64,000 bases of DNA, taken from positions 563,001 to 627,000 of the forward strand of contig NZ_JACHNC010000001.1 of the NCBI RefSeq assembly GCF_014205215.1, given 5' to 3'. The stretch comes from Actinoplanes lobatus (GTDB lineage: Bacteria > Actinomycetota > Actinomycetes > Mycobacteriales > Micromonosporaceae). Below are positions 55,504 to 64,000 of the stretch, piece by piece. The translations under genes and the position numbers were made by a program. How positions within the stretch are numbered: position 1 is the stretch's first letter; the number at the start of each line of letters is the position of its first letter. Below the pieces are notes generated by a model, which had not been told where the DNA came from, did not search any database, and saw only the letters and a list, made by a program, of their open reading frames with translations.

Positions 55504-57012
55504 TCAAGGGGCGAGGAGGGCGGTGAGGGCGGAGCCGAGGCGTTCGCGCCAGCAGAGGCGGTCGTGGCCGCCGGCGAACTCGGCGTAGGAGAGCGGGTAG
55601 CCGCGGGCCAGCAGGACGTCGCGGAGGCGGCGGTTGGGGCCCAGCGTCACCCACTCGTCCAGGCCCACCTCGACGTGCCAGTGGACCGGGCGGCGTTTGG
55701 TGACGGCTAGATGGTGGGCCAGCCACTCGGCCTCCTCGTCGCCTGGGGTGTGGCTCTTCCACCAGAAGGCGCCGGACTGGCTCAGTACGTTGCCGAAGCG
55801 GTCCGGGTGGGTGACCGCGGTGAACGCCGCCATCAGGCCGCCCAGGCTCTGCCCGGCGATGACGGTACGGGCCGGGTCGGTGGTCGGCGCCAGGTCACGG
55901 CCCGCGGGTGATGACGGGAGGGCGGCCAGGAAGGCGGCGTGGCCGGGGTCGCAGGCGTACTCGGTGGAGCGGGTGGCGTGGTCGGCGCCGTCCGGGAGCA
56001 GGGCCACCACCGGCGGGATGCGGCCGGAGGCGATCAGGTTGTCCAGGATCGGGGCGACCGGCAGCAGCGTGCCCCACAGGTCGCCGTCGAGCAGGAGCAG
56101 TAGCGGGTACGGCCCGGCGGCGACCGTGTGTCCGGGCGGCCGGTAGCGCCACACCCGGCGTCCGTCGACCGTGGCCTCGTCCAGGATCCCGGCCGGCGAC
56201 GCCGGATCGGGCCGCCACCAGCACGGCTCCGGCGCGGCGGCGGGCGCCGCGGCGACCGATTTGTGCGGCGGCCGCTCCTGCGGAAACGTCACCGGGTTGA
56301 GCGGGTCGGGCACCCCGTTCGCCGCGACGGCCTGCAGCCGCACGGAATCGGCTGAGGCCACGAAAGCCCGATGGCCAGCGGGGCCGCCGGGCTGCGGGGC
56401 CCCCGGGCCGTGATCGGGCGCGATGTGTCCGGCGCTGGGATCGGATGCGATGTGGCCAGGGCTGGGGCGGCCAGGGCCAGGGCCAGGGCTGGAGCCAGGG
56501 CCAGAGCTGGGGCCAAGGCCAGAGCTGGGGCCAAGGCCAGAGCTGGGGCCAAGGCCAGAGCTGGGGCCAAGGCCAGAGCTGGGGCCAAGGCTGGGGCTGG
56601 GGCTGGGGCTGGGTGCGATGTGGCTAGGGATGTCAGCGGGGATGTGGTCGGGGGCGAGGTGGTAGGTGGCCTGCCAGTCGTCTCGGACGCGGTAGGTGAG
56701 GTGCCACAGGTCGGTGCCGGGCATCTTCCGCATGCGGGAGCGGTCCAGGTCGGCGCGGTCAACGAGTTTGTTGACCAGGGCGAGGACGTCGCGGACCGGT
56801 CGGGTCTCGCGCCAGACGAAGGTGATCAGGACCGCGTCGCCGTCCTTCTCGATCAGGGGTGCGCCGTCGCGTTCGATGTCTGCCCAGAACCGGGCCAGGG
56901 TATCCGGGCCGGCATTCCGTAACGCCTCGATGCGCGGGCTCTCGGCGATGACCGGAGGTGACGGTCGGGGCACCTGCGGCGGCACCGAGGTGATCGGCAC
57001 GCTCGTCGACAT
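55504..57012 (-). CDS. Enterochelin esterase-like hydrolase with internal repeat linker
   Basis: The 502-residue protein starts at an ATG seven bases after GGAGG. Residues 1-125 match the N-terminal domain of Fes-type esterases ([49 protein letters not shown]). The catalytic alpha/beta-hydrolase part (about 290-502) has [10 protein letters not shown], the nucleophile in [14 protein letters not shown] and the His in [15 protein letters not shown]. Between them is a Pro/Ser/Gly linker of about 120 residues containing an 18-bp tandem repeat. It should release iron from a catecholate tri-ester siderophore in the cytoplasm. It follows the dhb operon on the same strand after a 246-bp gap. Confidence 0.9.
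   Translation of the reverse strand: MSTSVPITSVPPQVPRPSPPVIAESPRIEALRNAGPDTLARFWADIERDGAPLIEKDGDAVLITFVWRETRPVRDVLALVNKLVDRADLDRSRMRKMPGTDLWHLTYRVRDDWQATYHLAPDHIPADIPSHIAPSPSPSPSLGPSSGLGPSSGLGPSSGLGPSSGLGPSSGPGSSPGPGPGRPSPGHIASDPSAGHIAPDHGPGAPQPGGPAGHRAFVASADSVRLQAVAANGVPDPLNPVTFPQERPPHKSVAAAPAAAPEPCWWRPDPASPAGILDEATVDGRRVWRYRPPGHTVAAGPYPLLLLLDGDLWGTLLPVAPILDNLIASGRIPPVVALLPDGADHATRSTEYACDPGHAAFLAALPSSPAGRDLAPTTDPARTVIAGQSLGGLMAAFTAVTHPDRFGNVLSQSGAFWWKSHTPGDEEAEWLAHHLAVTKRRPVHWHVEVGLDEWVTLGPNRRLRDVLLARGYPLSYAEFAGGHDRLCWRERLGSALTALLAP
56500..56589 (-). repeat. 18-bp tandem repeat inside the esterase gene
   Basis: Five identical copies of GCCAGAGCTGGGGCCAAG lie head to tail, flanked by degenerate copies from about 56464 to 56612. 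On the coding strand each adds a six-residue Gly/Pro/Ser unit (LGPSSG). The unit length preserves the frame. Confidence 0.93.
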
Positions 57013-57028
57013 CGGACAACCTCCACGG

Positions 57029-57061
57029 CAGGGCTGTCTCAGGCGGTTCGAGACAGCCCTG
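57029..57061 (-). promoter_or_regulatory. Strong hairpin in the esterase leader
   Basis: CAGGGCTGTCTC and GAGACAGCCCTG form a perfect 12-bp stem around a 9-nt loop, just upstream of the GGAGG site. It may end the dhb transcript or regulate entry into the esterase gene. Confidence 0.6.
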
Positions 57062-57145
57062 AGAGTCGGCTGAAGGGTGGGACGGCCCGGTGCACCGAGA
57101 CCGAGGAAGTGCCGGCACACCGGGCCTGAACAGGGCCGCCCGGAA

Positions 57146-57279
57146 GGTCAGGCGGTGGGGGATGAGCAGGTGGGTCAGGCGGTGGAGGGATGAGCAGGTG
57201 AGTTAGGCGGTGGAGGGATGAGCAGGTGAGTTAGGCGGTGGGGGGGTTAGCAGGTGGGTCAGGCGGTGGGGGTCAGCAG
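57146..57279 (-). repeat. 28-bp tandem repeats copying the 3' end of dhbB
   Basis: About four units of the type GGTCAGGCGGTGGGGGATGAGCAGGT-like sequence follow the gene end on its strand. Read on the minus strand, each repeats the last codons of dhbB and a stop (CACCTGCT...CCACCGCC then TGA or TAA). The copies differ by a few bases. Confidence 0.85.
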
Positions 57280-57900
57280 GTCGGCGGTGAGTTCGGCGGT
57301 GGGGGCCACCACGCCGCAGCGGGTCTGGATGTGCCGGAGGGCGTCGGCGTGGTGGGCGGGGCTGAAGTCGGCGATCGCGTCGGTGACCACGAACGGCTTG
57401 ATGCCGCGCATGAACGCGTCCAGCGCGGTGGCCAGGACGCCGATGTGGGCGTACACGCCGGTGACGATCAGCTGGTCGCGGGAGCCGAGCCGGTCGGCCA
57501 GGTCGGTGCCGACGAAGGCGCTGTAGCGGCGCTTGGTCAGGACCACGTCGCCGGGGGCCGGGCGCAGCGCCTCGGTGATGGCCAGGGCATGCGGGTCGGC
57601 GGGCGGGCCGTCGCCCCAGAAGTCCTGGAGCAGGCCGCGTTCTTCGCGGGACTGGCCGCCGGGCTGGGCGGAGAAGAACACCGGGATCCCGGTGCGGGCG
57701 GCGTGTTCCCGCAGTGTGGCGATGTTGTCGACCACCTTGGACAGCAGCGCGTTGTCGGCGGTGCCGAACGGGGCCAGGAAGTAGTTCTGCATGTCGTGCA
57801 CGAGCAGCGCGGCCCGGGACGGGTCGACCCGCCAGTCGACCTTGCCGCCGGCCCGGCTGAAGCCACCGGGGATGTGGTAGGGGGTGATGCGGGGAAGCAT
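57259..57900 (-). CDS. dhbB: Isochorismatase (2,3-dihydro-2,3-dihydroxybenzoate synthase), no carrier domain
   Basis: The 213-residue enzyme removes pyruvate from isochorismate. Family segments are RAALLVHDMQNYFL with the catalytic Asp, VVLTKRRYSAFVGTDL with the Lys, and LIVTGVYAHIGVLATALDAFM, in which Tyr-Ala-His replaces the Cys found in other hydrolases of the superfamily, as in EntB and DhbB. It ends after the hydrolase domain; the C-terminal aryl-carrier domain of EntB (about 70 residues) is missing. The ATG shares a base with the dhbE stop. The 3' end has been duplicated in tandem. Confidence 0.94.
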   Translation of the reverse strand: MLPRITPYHIPGGFSRAGGKVDWRVDPSRAALLVHDMQNYFLAPFGTADNALLSKVVDNIATLREHAARTGIPVFFSAQPGGQSREERGLLQDFWGDGPPADPHALAITEALRPAPGDVVLTKRRYSAFVGTDLADRLGSRDQLIVTGVYAHIGVLATALDAFMRGIKPFVVTDAIADFSPAHHADALRHIQTRCGVVAPTAELTADLLTPTA

Positions 57901-59498
57901 CAGGCTGTTCCTTTCGATGCGGCGAGTTCGCGGAGGAGGGCGCGCAGTTCGCGGCGGCTGGTCTTGCCGACGCCGGTGACCGGGAAGCCGTCCACCACCC
58001 GGAGCCGGTCGGGGATCTTGAAGGTGGCCAGGCCGCGGTCCCGCAGGTGCTCGCGGATGTCACGCAGTCTCGGGGCGGTCATCCCGTCCTTGACCACGAC
58101 GAACGCGCAGCTGCGCTCGCCCAGGTAGGTGTCCGGCACCGAGACGACGGCGGCGTCGTGTACGGCCGGGTGGGTGAGCAGGTGGTCCTCGACCTCCTCG
58201 GCGGCGATCTTCTCGCCGCCGCGGTTGATCTGGTCCTTGGCCCGGCCTTCGACGACCAGGTAGCCGCCGTCGAGCCGCCGGACCAGGTCGCCGGTGCGGT
58301 AGAAGCCGTCGTCGGTGAACGCGGTCCGGTTGTGCTCGTCGGCCCGCCAGTAGCCGCGGATCGTGTACGGCCCGCGGGTCAGCAGGTGCCCGACGGTGCC
58401 GTCCGGCACCGGGACGTCGGAGTCGTCGACCACCAGCACCTCGTCGTCGGGGGAGATCGGCCGGCCCTGGGTGTGCAGGACGACGTCGTCGCCGTCGTCG
58501 AGGCGGGTGTAGTTGACCAGGCCTTCGGCCATGCCGAACACCTGCTGGAGTTTGCAGCCGAGCACCGGCTCGACCCGGGCGGCGACCGAGTCGAGCAGTT
58601 TCGCCCCGCCCACCTGGAGGACCTCCAGGCTGGGCAGGCCGGTGCCGAGGTTGGCCGCGGCGTCGAGCCAGACCAGGGCGAGCGGCGGTACGAGGGCCGC
58701 GATGGTGACCTGTTCCCGTTCGATCAGCGGGAACACCCGGGCCGGGTCGGGCGTGGTGGACAGCACCACCTTGCCGCCGGCGTGGAAGACGCCGAGGACG
58801 CCGGGCGACGACATCGGGAAGTTGTGTGCCACCGGCAGCACCACGAGGTAGGAGCTGTCCGGGTCGAGTTCGCAGATCTCGGCGCTGGCCCGGACGCTGT
58901 AGAGGTAGTCGTCGTGGGTCCGCGGGATCAGTTTCGGCAGGCCGGTGCTCCCGCCGGAGAGCTGGAGGAACGCCAGGTCGGAAGGGCCTGGACCAGCAGG
59001 AAGCGAAAAGACGGAAGAGGTGTAAAGAGATTCGAGGGCGGTGTGCGAACCCGGGTCGCCGGCCACGATGAGCTTGGCGGTGCCGGCCACCGGGGCGAGC
59101 GTGCGGTGGTCGAAGCCGTCGTACACGTCGGTGGTGATCAGCGCGACCGCGGACGTGTGCGAGCAGAAGTAGCCGATCTCGGCGCCGCGGTGGGCGGGCA
59201 GGGCGAAGACGGGCAGCGCCCCGAGACGGAACAGCGCGAAGATCACGTCGAAGTAGGCGGCCGTGTTCGGCAGTTGCACCACGACCCGATCGCCCCGCCG
59301 TACCCCGAAATCGTGCAGGCCCGCCGCGAGGCGCAGGGCGCGCTCGTGGAGTGACCGATAGCTGACCCGGGCGTCGCCGTCGATGACCGCATCGCGGTCG
59401 CCGAACTTCTCGGCGGCCGTGCTGAGCAGGTCGAACAGGGTCTGACCGGTCCAGTAGCCGAGTTTGCGGTACCGCTCGGCGAAGTCGTCAGGCCACAT
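57900..59498 (-). CDS. dhbE: 2,3-dihydroxybenzoate-AMP ligase
   Basis: The 532-residue adenylating enzyme activates 2,3-dihydroxybenzoate and loads it on an aryl-carrier protein. Core motifs are [21 protein letters not shown] (A3), [13 protein letters not shown] (A4, with the Asn that marks dihydroxybenzoate rather than salicylate enzymes), [16 protein letters not shown] (A5), [32 protein letters not shown] (A7-A8) and the C-terminal Lys in [11 protein letters not shown]. The start overlaps dhbC by 11 bp. Its carrier partner is not in the window. Confidence 0.96.
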   Translation of the reverse strand: MWPDDFAERYRKLGYWTGQTLFDLLSTAAEKFGDRDAVIDGDARVSYRSLHERALRLAAGLHDFGVRRGDRVVVQLPNTAAYFDVIFALFRLGALPVFALPAHRGAEIGYFCSHTSAVALITTDVYDGFDHRTLAPVAGTAKLIVAGDPGSHTALESLYTSSVFSLPAGPGPSDLAFLQLSGGSTGLPKLIPRTHDDYLYSVRASAEICELDPDSSYLVVLPVAHNFPMSSPGVLGVFHAGGKVVLSTTPDPARVFPLIEREQVTIAALVPPLALVWLDAAANLGTGLPSLEVLQVGGAKLLDSVAARVEPVLGCKLQQVFGMAEGLVNYTRLDDGDDVVLHTQGRPISPDDEVLVVDDSDVPVPDGTVGHLLTRGPYTIRGYWRADEHNRTAFTDDGFYRTGDLVRRLDGGYLVVEGRAKDQINRGGEKIAAEEVEDHLLTHPAVHDAAVVSVPDTYLGERSCAFVVVKDGMTAPRLRDIREHLRDRGLATFKIPDRLRVVDGFPVTGVGKTSRRELRALLRELAASKGTA

Positions 59499-60636
59499 TG
59501 AACACTCCCAGGGCGGTCAGCATCGTGCCGAGTTTGGCGGTCGTCTCGGCGAGTTCGGCGTGCGGGTCGGAGGCGGCCACGATGCCGGCTCCGGCGTACA
59601 CGTCGAGGCCCTCCGGCCCGGCGGTCGCGCACCGGATGGTGACCGCCCACTCGCCGTCGCCGTCGGCGTCCGCCCAGCCGACCATGCCGGCGAAGAAGCC
59701 GCGGTCGAACGGCTCCAGCTCGGCGATCGCCCGGCGGGCCGCGGCCGGCGGGGTGCCGCAGACGGCCGGGGTCGGGTGCAGGGCGGTGGCCAGGGCCAGC
59801 GAGGACACGTCCGGGTCGACGATCTCGCCGGTGATCCGTGAGCCGAGGTGCCACATGGTCGGGGTGGCGGTCAGCGTCGGCTCGGACGGCACCCGCAGGT
59901 TCCGGCAGTACGGCCGCAGCCCCTCGGCCACCGCCTCGCTGGCGAACGTGTGCTCGTGCAGGTCCTTGGCGGACTCCAGCAGCCCGGCAGCCCGGCGGGC
60001 GTCCTCGGCCGGGTCGGTGCTGCGCGGGATGGACCCGGCGAGCGGGTTCGCCGAGACGGTCCGGCCGTGCCGTGCCACCTGCAGTTCGGGGCTGGCGCCC
60101 AGGAGCGTGCGGCCGCCACCGAGGTCGATGCCGAAGGTGTACGTGCCGGCGCCGCCGTACGCGAGGGCGCGCACCACCGGGGCCGGGTCGAAGCCTGGCG
60201 CCGCCAGCCGCAGCGCGCGGGCCAGCACGACCTTGGTGTACACGCCGGCCTGGATCTCCTCGACCGCCCGGGCCACCGCGGCGACGTACCCGGGGTCGGG
60301 GATCGGCGGCAGGCTCTCCCGTGCGGCCGAGGCGGCCGGTACGGCGGGCGCGGCGCCGAGGACGGGCGCACGCCGCAGACGCCGGGGGACGACGAGGCGG
60401 GCCGGCGCGTCGGGCGCGAACGGGACGGCCCCGATCACGGTACGGACCGGGTGCCCGCAGGTTCCGAAGACGGCCGCGACCTGCTCCGGCAGGTCGGCGA
60501 GGCCGGACGTGTTCACCTCCGAGTGCACGCCCTCGGCGAGGAGGGTGCCGCGCGGCGACACGAACACCGACGACTGCCCGGCCTGGTAGGCGTCGAGCAG
60601 GTCGGCTCCGTCGAGGGTGGAGACTGCGACGGACAC
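59488..60636 (-). CDS. dhbC: Isochorismate synthase
   Basis: The 382-residue enzyme converts chorismate to isochorismate. I chose the GTG at 60636, eight bases after AAGGGAG; a TTG 24 bases upstream is less likely. The chorismate-binding core has [66 protein letters not shown] and [20 protein letters not shown]. It follows dhbA by 42 bp and overlaps dhbE. Confidence 0.95.
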   Translation of the reverse strand: MSVAVSTLDGADLLDAYQAGQSSVFVSPRGTLLAEGVHSEVNTSGLADLPEQVAAVFGTCGHPVRTVIGAVPFAPDAPARLVVPRRLRRAPVLGAAPAVPAASAARESLPPIPDPGYVAAVARAVEEIQAGVYTKVVLARALRLAAPGFDPAPVVRALAYGGAGTYTFGIDLGGGRTLLGASPELQVARHGRTVSANPLAGSIPRSTDPAEDARRAAGLLESAKDLHEHTFASEAVAEGLRPYCRNLRVPSEPTLTATPTMWHLGSRITGEIVDPDVSSLALATALHPTPAVCGTPPAAARRAIAELEPFDRGFFAGMVGWADADGDGEWAVTIRCATAGPEGLDVYAGAGIVAASDPHAELAETTAKLGTMLTALGVFNVA

Positions 60637-60678
60637 GGATGACTCTCCCTTCACCGGCAAAGGGTGGCCGGTCGGTGA

Positions 60679-61464
60679 TCAGGCTCGGAGGGTGGCGCCG
60701 CCGTCGACGTACAGGTCGTGCATGGTGATGTGCCGCGCCCGGTCGGAGGCGAGGAACAGCACGGCGTCGGCGACGTCCTCCGGGGTGGCGATGCGCCCGA
60801 GCGGGATGCCGACCCGGAAGGTGGCCGGGTCGCCGTCGAGGACCGGTGCGGGTACGCCGTCGGTCCAGAGCTGCCGTTGCATCGGCGTGTCGGTGGAGCC
60901 GGGGGCGACCACGTTGCAGCGGATCCCGTACGGCGCCAGTTCGAGGCCGAGACACTTGGTGAACATGGTGCTGGCGGCCTTCGACGCGGCGTAGGCGGAC
61001 ATGCCGGAGCGGGGCACGCCGGCCGCGTTCGAGGAGACCGTGACGATGGCGCCGGAGCGGCGCGGGACCATCCGCCGGGCGACGGCCCGGCTGACGTGGA
61101 AGACGCCGGTGGTGTTGACCGCGAAGGTCTGCGCCCAGGCGTCGTCGGTGAGGTCGACGACGTCGCCCATGTGCAGCACGCCGGCCACGTTGACCAGCAG
61201 GTCGAGGGGGCCGAGGAGGCGCTCGGTGGCGTCCACGACGGCTTCCACCTGCTCGGCCGAGGTGACGTCGGCGACCTGCGGAAGGATGCCCGGGTACTCG
61301 TCGGCGAGGAGCTTGACGCCCGTCTCGGAGCGGTCGGCGGCGGCGACCCGGGCGCCTTCGCCGGCCAGCGCGACCGCGACGGCCCGGCCGATCCCCTGCC
61401 CGGCGCCGGTGACCAGGGCGGTCTTCCCGGCGAGGCCGGGCACGTTTTCCCTGTCCAGGGGCAT
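60679..61464 (-). CDS. dhbA: 2,3-dihydro-2,3-dihydroxybenzoate dehydrogenase
   Basis: The 261-residue short-chain dehydrogenase makes 2,3-dihydroxybenzoate with NAD+. It shows the cofactor motif [12 protein letters not shown], the [10 protein letters not shown] segment, the catalytic Ser in [22 protein letters not shown] with Tyr-x3-Lys, and a C-terminus ending in [10 protein letters not shown]. It is the first gene of the dhbA-C-E-B operon. An iron box ends immediately before its AAGGAG site, so the operon should be silent when iron is plentiful. Confidence 0.94.
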   Translation of the reverse strand: MPLDRENVPGLAGKTALVTGAGQGIGRAVAVALAGEGARVAAADRSETGVKLLADEYPGILPQVADVTSAEQVEAVVDATERLLGPLDLLVNVAGVLHMGDVVDLTDDAWAQTFAVNTTGVFHVSRAVARRMVPRRSGAIVTVSSNAAGVPRSGMSAYAASKAASTMFTKCLGLELAPYGIRCNVVAPGSTDTPMQRQLWTDGVPAPVLDGDPATFRVGIPLGRIATPEDVADAVLFLASDRARHITMHDLYVDGGATLRA

Positions 61465-61478
61465 GACGGCACCGCTCC

Positions 61479-61502
61479 TTAGGTTAGGTAAGCCTAACCT
61501 AG
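61479..61502 (-). promoter_or_regulatory. Strong iron box of the dhb operon
   Basis: TAGGTTAGG and CCTAACCTA are perfect 9-bp arms around TAAG. The 19-mer TTAGGTAAGCCTAACCTAG matches the IdeR/DmdR1 consensus at about 16 positions. The box directly abuts the dhbA ribosome site and probably overlaps the transcription start. Confidence 0.88.
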
Positions 61503-61543
61503 CATTGACGCCTGAGAGCGAGGAGAGGGGATCACGTCACTCT

Positions 61544-64000
61544 TCATGCGCAGAGCGGGGAGACCTCCGCACCTTCGGCGCGGCGCAGCGGACCGTCGAT
61601 CATGCACAGATTTCGTACGGCCACCGCCGGCTCCAGCGGCCAGACACCCACCAGTGTGTCCGCCCCGCCGCTGGCCAGCACCCGTCCATCCGGTGTGTAC
61701 GCCAGCCCGACCACTCCGGCTGCCCCGTGGCCCTGCAACCGCACCACCGACCAGTCCCGGGTGTCCCACAGCTGGACGTCGCCGTTCGCCCCGTTGACCG
61801 CGAGGGTTCGCCCGTCCGGCGCGAACACGATCCGTTCGATCTGGTCCAGTTGCGGCTTCGAGGTCCACAGTGACCGGCTGCCGTCGCCGGAGCGCACGTC
61901 GAGCACCCGGCTGGTCCCGGTGACCACCATCGAGTTCCCGTCCGGGGCGATCGCGAGGTCCAGCGGCTGATAGTCGCCGAGGAACTGCCCGCCGATCTCG
62001 CGCAGGCCGTCCACCCGCCAGGACCGCAGCACAGACCACGTCCGCTGCTGGTCGTCGAAGCCGATGTCCACTGCCAGCCCGGCGGTGTGCAGGACCGTGC
62101 CGTCGGCGGAGAAGGCGATCGCGTACGCCGTCTGGTCACCCAGATCGACCACGCCCCGGTCCCGGCGCTGTCCGAGGTCGTACAGATGCACCGCACCGAA
62201 CTTGGCGTCGACCGGATCGGCGAGGGAGGCGCCCACCGCGACCGCCAGAAGGTTGCCGTCCGCGGTGACGGCCGCGTCCTTGGGCTCCCGGCTCAGCGGC
62301 ACGATCCGCTCCCGTTTCCCGGTGTCGTCCCACAGTTCCAGGCCCCAGCTCGTACCGGTGGTGGTGGCCACCGCGAGCACGCCGCCGGCCCCGTAGACGA
62401 CGCCGCGCGGCTCGCCACCGGTCTCGAACTCGGTGATCAGCTCGCGGGTGGCGGTGTCCCAGACGCGGACCTCGCCGGTGTCGCTGCCGGCCGCGAGCCG
62501 GGCGCCGTCCGGGGAGAACGCCAGGTCGAGGACGCCGCCGTCGGTGTTCAGCCAGCTCGACTGGCGGCGGAACACGACCGTCGGCGCGTCCCGGCCGGTG
62601 ACCACCGCGATCTGGCCGTTCGCCGAGGTCGCGGCCCCGCCGAAGGCGCCGATGCCGGTGTCCAGCTCGCCGGTCCCGTCGCCGGTCAGCGAGTACAGGC
62701 TCGCGGTACGCCGCAGGCCGGTGCTGATCACCGTGCCGTCCGGGGTCACGGTGACCCGGCCGGGCCCGGGGGTCATGCCGGCCTCGGCGGTGAGGTCGCG
62801 CAGCCGTTTCCCGGACGGCACCGCCCACTGGATCACGTCGCCCTGCTCGCTGGTGGTCACCAACGTGCCGTCGGGGGCGAAGGCCACGTAGGCGAGGCCG
62901 CCGGTCAGCGTGGTCATCAGCCGGCCGTCGGACACCCGCCGGATCTCGGTCTTCCGGTCGACGTCGGTCTCCGCCAGGTACCGGCCGTCCGGGCTCACCG
63001 CCAGGTCGTTGCCGGTGACCGGGCCGGCCGGGAGAGTGCCGGTGGCCGTGCCGCTCTCCGCGTCCCACCGGCCCAGCGAGAACTGGCCGTCGACGACCTC
63101 GCGGCGGCTCGCCAGCACGGTGCCGGTGCCGGGCAGCCAGGCCACCGGCCCCCAGCCGTCGAGCTCGTGCGCCAGCCGGCCGGTGGCCGCCTCCCAGATC
63201 CGCAGACCATCCCACTGGAACGAGCCGCCGGCCAGGAACCGGCCGTCCGGGGAGAACGCCAGCCCGGCCACCGCGACCGCTTTCGGGAAGCCCAGCGGCT
63301 CCCCGACCGGGGACAGGGTGGCGGTGTCCCAGAGCTGGGCCGTGCCGCGCGTGTCACCGACCGCGATCCGGGAACCGTCCGGGCTGACCGCCACCACGCT
63401 GCCGCCCGGCCCGCTGCCCAGCCGCCCCCGGAACCGGACCATCTGGGTGGACAGCAGCGCGCTCCGGGCCTCCGTGGTGGGCGCCTCCCGCCAGGCGTCG
63501 AGGGCCCTGCCCACGGCCTGGGTCTCGTCCTGTTCCAGGGCCCGCAGCGCTTCCAGCGCGTACTGCCGGGAGCGGGACTCCCGGCCGCTGGCCTCGGCCT
63601 CCTCCCGCTGGTCCAGCACCACGAGGCCGCCGCCGACCGCGAGCAGCAGGGCCGCCGCCAGCCCGGCCGCGAGCCGCCGCAGCCGACGGGTGACCTTCCG
63701 CTGTTCCGCCTGCTCCCGGTCGGCGGCGGCGCCACCGGCCGCGAGGTACTCCCCCACCACCGGGGGCACGCCGTCGCCGGCCGGCACCCGCTCCCGGGCG
63801 GCGAGCAGGCGGGAGCCGCGGGGCAGCAGGTCCGGGTCGCGGCCGGAGCGTTCCCAGTCCCGGGCGGCCTCGGTGACCGACCGGCGCAGCAGCAGGTCCT
63901 CGCGGGCCTCGTCGACCCAGCCGGCCAGCCGCGGCCAGCTGGTCAGCAGCGCCTCGTGGCTGATCTCCACGGTGTCCGCGCCGACCGTGACGAGGCGGGC
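61544..64000 (-). CDS. nSTAND1/WD40-type membrane protein (N-terminus beyond window edge)
   Basis: The frame is open from the right edge to a stop at 61544, giving at least 818 residues. The start near 63970 is only an internal GTG, because in-frame coding continues to 64000 ([22 protein letters not shown]). The segment [29 protein letters not shown] is the end of the nSTAND1 NTPase module. A helix follows ([20 protein letters not shown]), then a short alpha-rich part ([36 protein letters not shown]) and about 12 WD40-type beta repeats, for example [23 protein letters not shown]. The missing N-terminus often carries a protease, caspase or DNA-binding domain. Its 3' end stops 41 bp from the iron box. 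Confidence 0.88.
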   Translation of the reverse strand, partial: ARLVTVGADTVEISHEALLTSWPRLAGWVDEAREDLLLRRSVTEAARDWERSGRDPDLLPRGSRLLAARERVPAGDGVPPVVGEYLAAGGAAADREQAEQRKVTRRLRRLAAGLAAALLLAVGGGLVVLDQREEAEASGRESRSRQYALEALRALEQDETQAVGRALDAWREAPTTEARSALLSTQMVRFRGRLGSGPGGSVVAVSPDGSRIAVGDTRGTAQLWDTATLSPVGEPLGFPKAVAVAGLAFSPDGRFLAGGSFQWDGLRIWEAATGRLAHELDGWGPVAWLPGTGTVLASRREVVDGQFSLGRWDAESGTATGTLPAGPVTGNDLAVSPDGRYLAETDVDRKTEIRRVSDGRLMTTLTGGLAYVAFAPDGTLVTTSEQGDVIQWAVPSGKRLRDLTAEAGMTPGPGRVTVTPDGTVISTGLRRTASLYSLTGDGTGELDTGIGAFGGAATSANGQIAVVTGRDAPTVVFRRQSSWLNTDGGVLDLAFSPDGARLAAGSDTGEVRVWDTATRELITEFETGGEPRGVVYGAGGVLAVATTTGTSWGLELWDDTGKRERIVPLSREPKDAAVTADGNLLAVAVGASLADPVDAKFGAVHLYDLGQRRDRGVVDLGDQTAYAIAFSADGTVLHTAGLAVDIGFDDQQRTWSVLRSWRVDGLREIGGQFLGDYQPLDLAIAPDGNSMVVTGTSRVLDVRSGDGSRSLWTSKPQLDQIERIVFAPDGRTLAVNGANGDVQLWDTRDWSVVRLQGHGAAGVVGLAYTPDGRVLASGGADTLVGVWPLEPAVAVRNLCMIDGPLRRAEGAEVSPLCA

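Noticed and set aside
63970..63970. True start of the WD40 protein at 63970
   Set aside because: The same frame continues in a conserved way to the window edge ([19 protein letters not shown]), so this GTG is internal.

Overview
The window is a piece of a GC-rich actinobacterial chromosome. Strong codon bias, many GTG/TTG starts, leaderless genes, a cobN-type aerobic B12 pathway, an LLM-class (F420-type) oxidoreductase and an intergenic array built on GATCTTGGACG hairpins all suggest Micromonosporaceae, probably Actinoplanes or a close relative. I saw no tRNA, rRNA, insertion sequence, phage or CRISPR. Both edges cut through genes: a secreted Calx-beta protein on the left and an nSTAND1/WD40 protein on the right.

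Layout. 1-2.3 kb: a c-di-GMP-I riboswitch leading into the truncated Calx-beta adhesin-like gene. 2.3-7.4 kb: two ABC-2 type exporters, one in an operon with a NarL-type two-component system. 7.6-12 kb: rnhA, a secreted intradiol dioxygenase-like protein with a Ser/Ala repeat tail, an orphan sugar-binding lipoprotein and a stand-alone LigD-type polymerase domain. 12-17.7 kb: a second NarL two-component system, a membrane PAS-GADEF-EAL protein and an LLM oxidoreductase. 18.3-24.4 kb: a complete oligopeptide ABC importer in the order permease C, binding protein, permease B, two ATPases. 24.4-26.3 kb: a CBM6-like membrane protein and dinB under a LexA-like box.

26.3-35.4 kb: aerobic cobalamin genes cobF, cobN (behind a cobalamin riboswitch, with a coupled GNAT gene), cobG, cobH and a cobI-cobJ fusion. 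35.6-37.3 kb: a secreted clan-A glycosidase with a histone-like Lys-rich linker. 37.2-46.4 kb: a seven-gene surface polysaccharide operon (four glycosyltransferases, a flippase and two membrane proteins) with a secreted L-type lectin just upstream. 47.4-50.7 kb: an FAD oxidase/GcvT fusion and a divergent glycerophosphodiesterase. 50.9-52.4 kb: a wall-spanning Asn/Gly-rich anchored protein.

52.6-61.5 kb is an iron-acquisition region. An iron box precedes a siderophore-interacting reductase and an MFS transporter. A second, stronger iron box drives dhbA-dhbC-dhbE-dhbB for 2,3-dihydroxybenzoate synthesis and activation, followed by an enterochelin-esterase-like hydrolase. A 0.7 kb array of nine related hairpins lies between the two convergent halves. 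DhbB lacks the aryl-carrier domain and no NRPS is present, so assembly of the siderophore must be encoded elsewhere.

Recurring themes are c-di-GMP (riboswitch plus turnover enzyme), cis-acting RNA control, leaderless transcripts with a TANNNT box 6-8 nt before the start codon, and in-frame minisatellites inside enzymes (cobG, the esterase, the dioxygenase tail).
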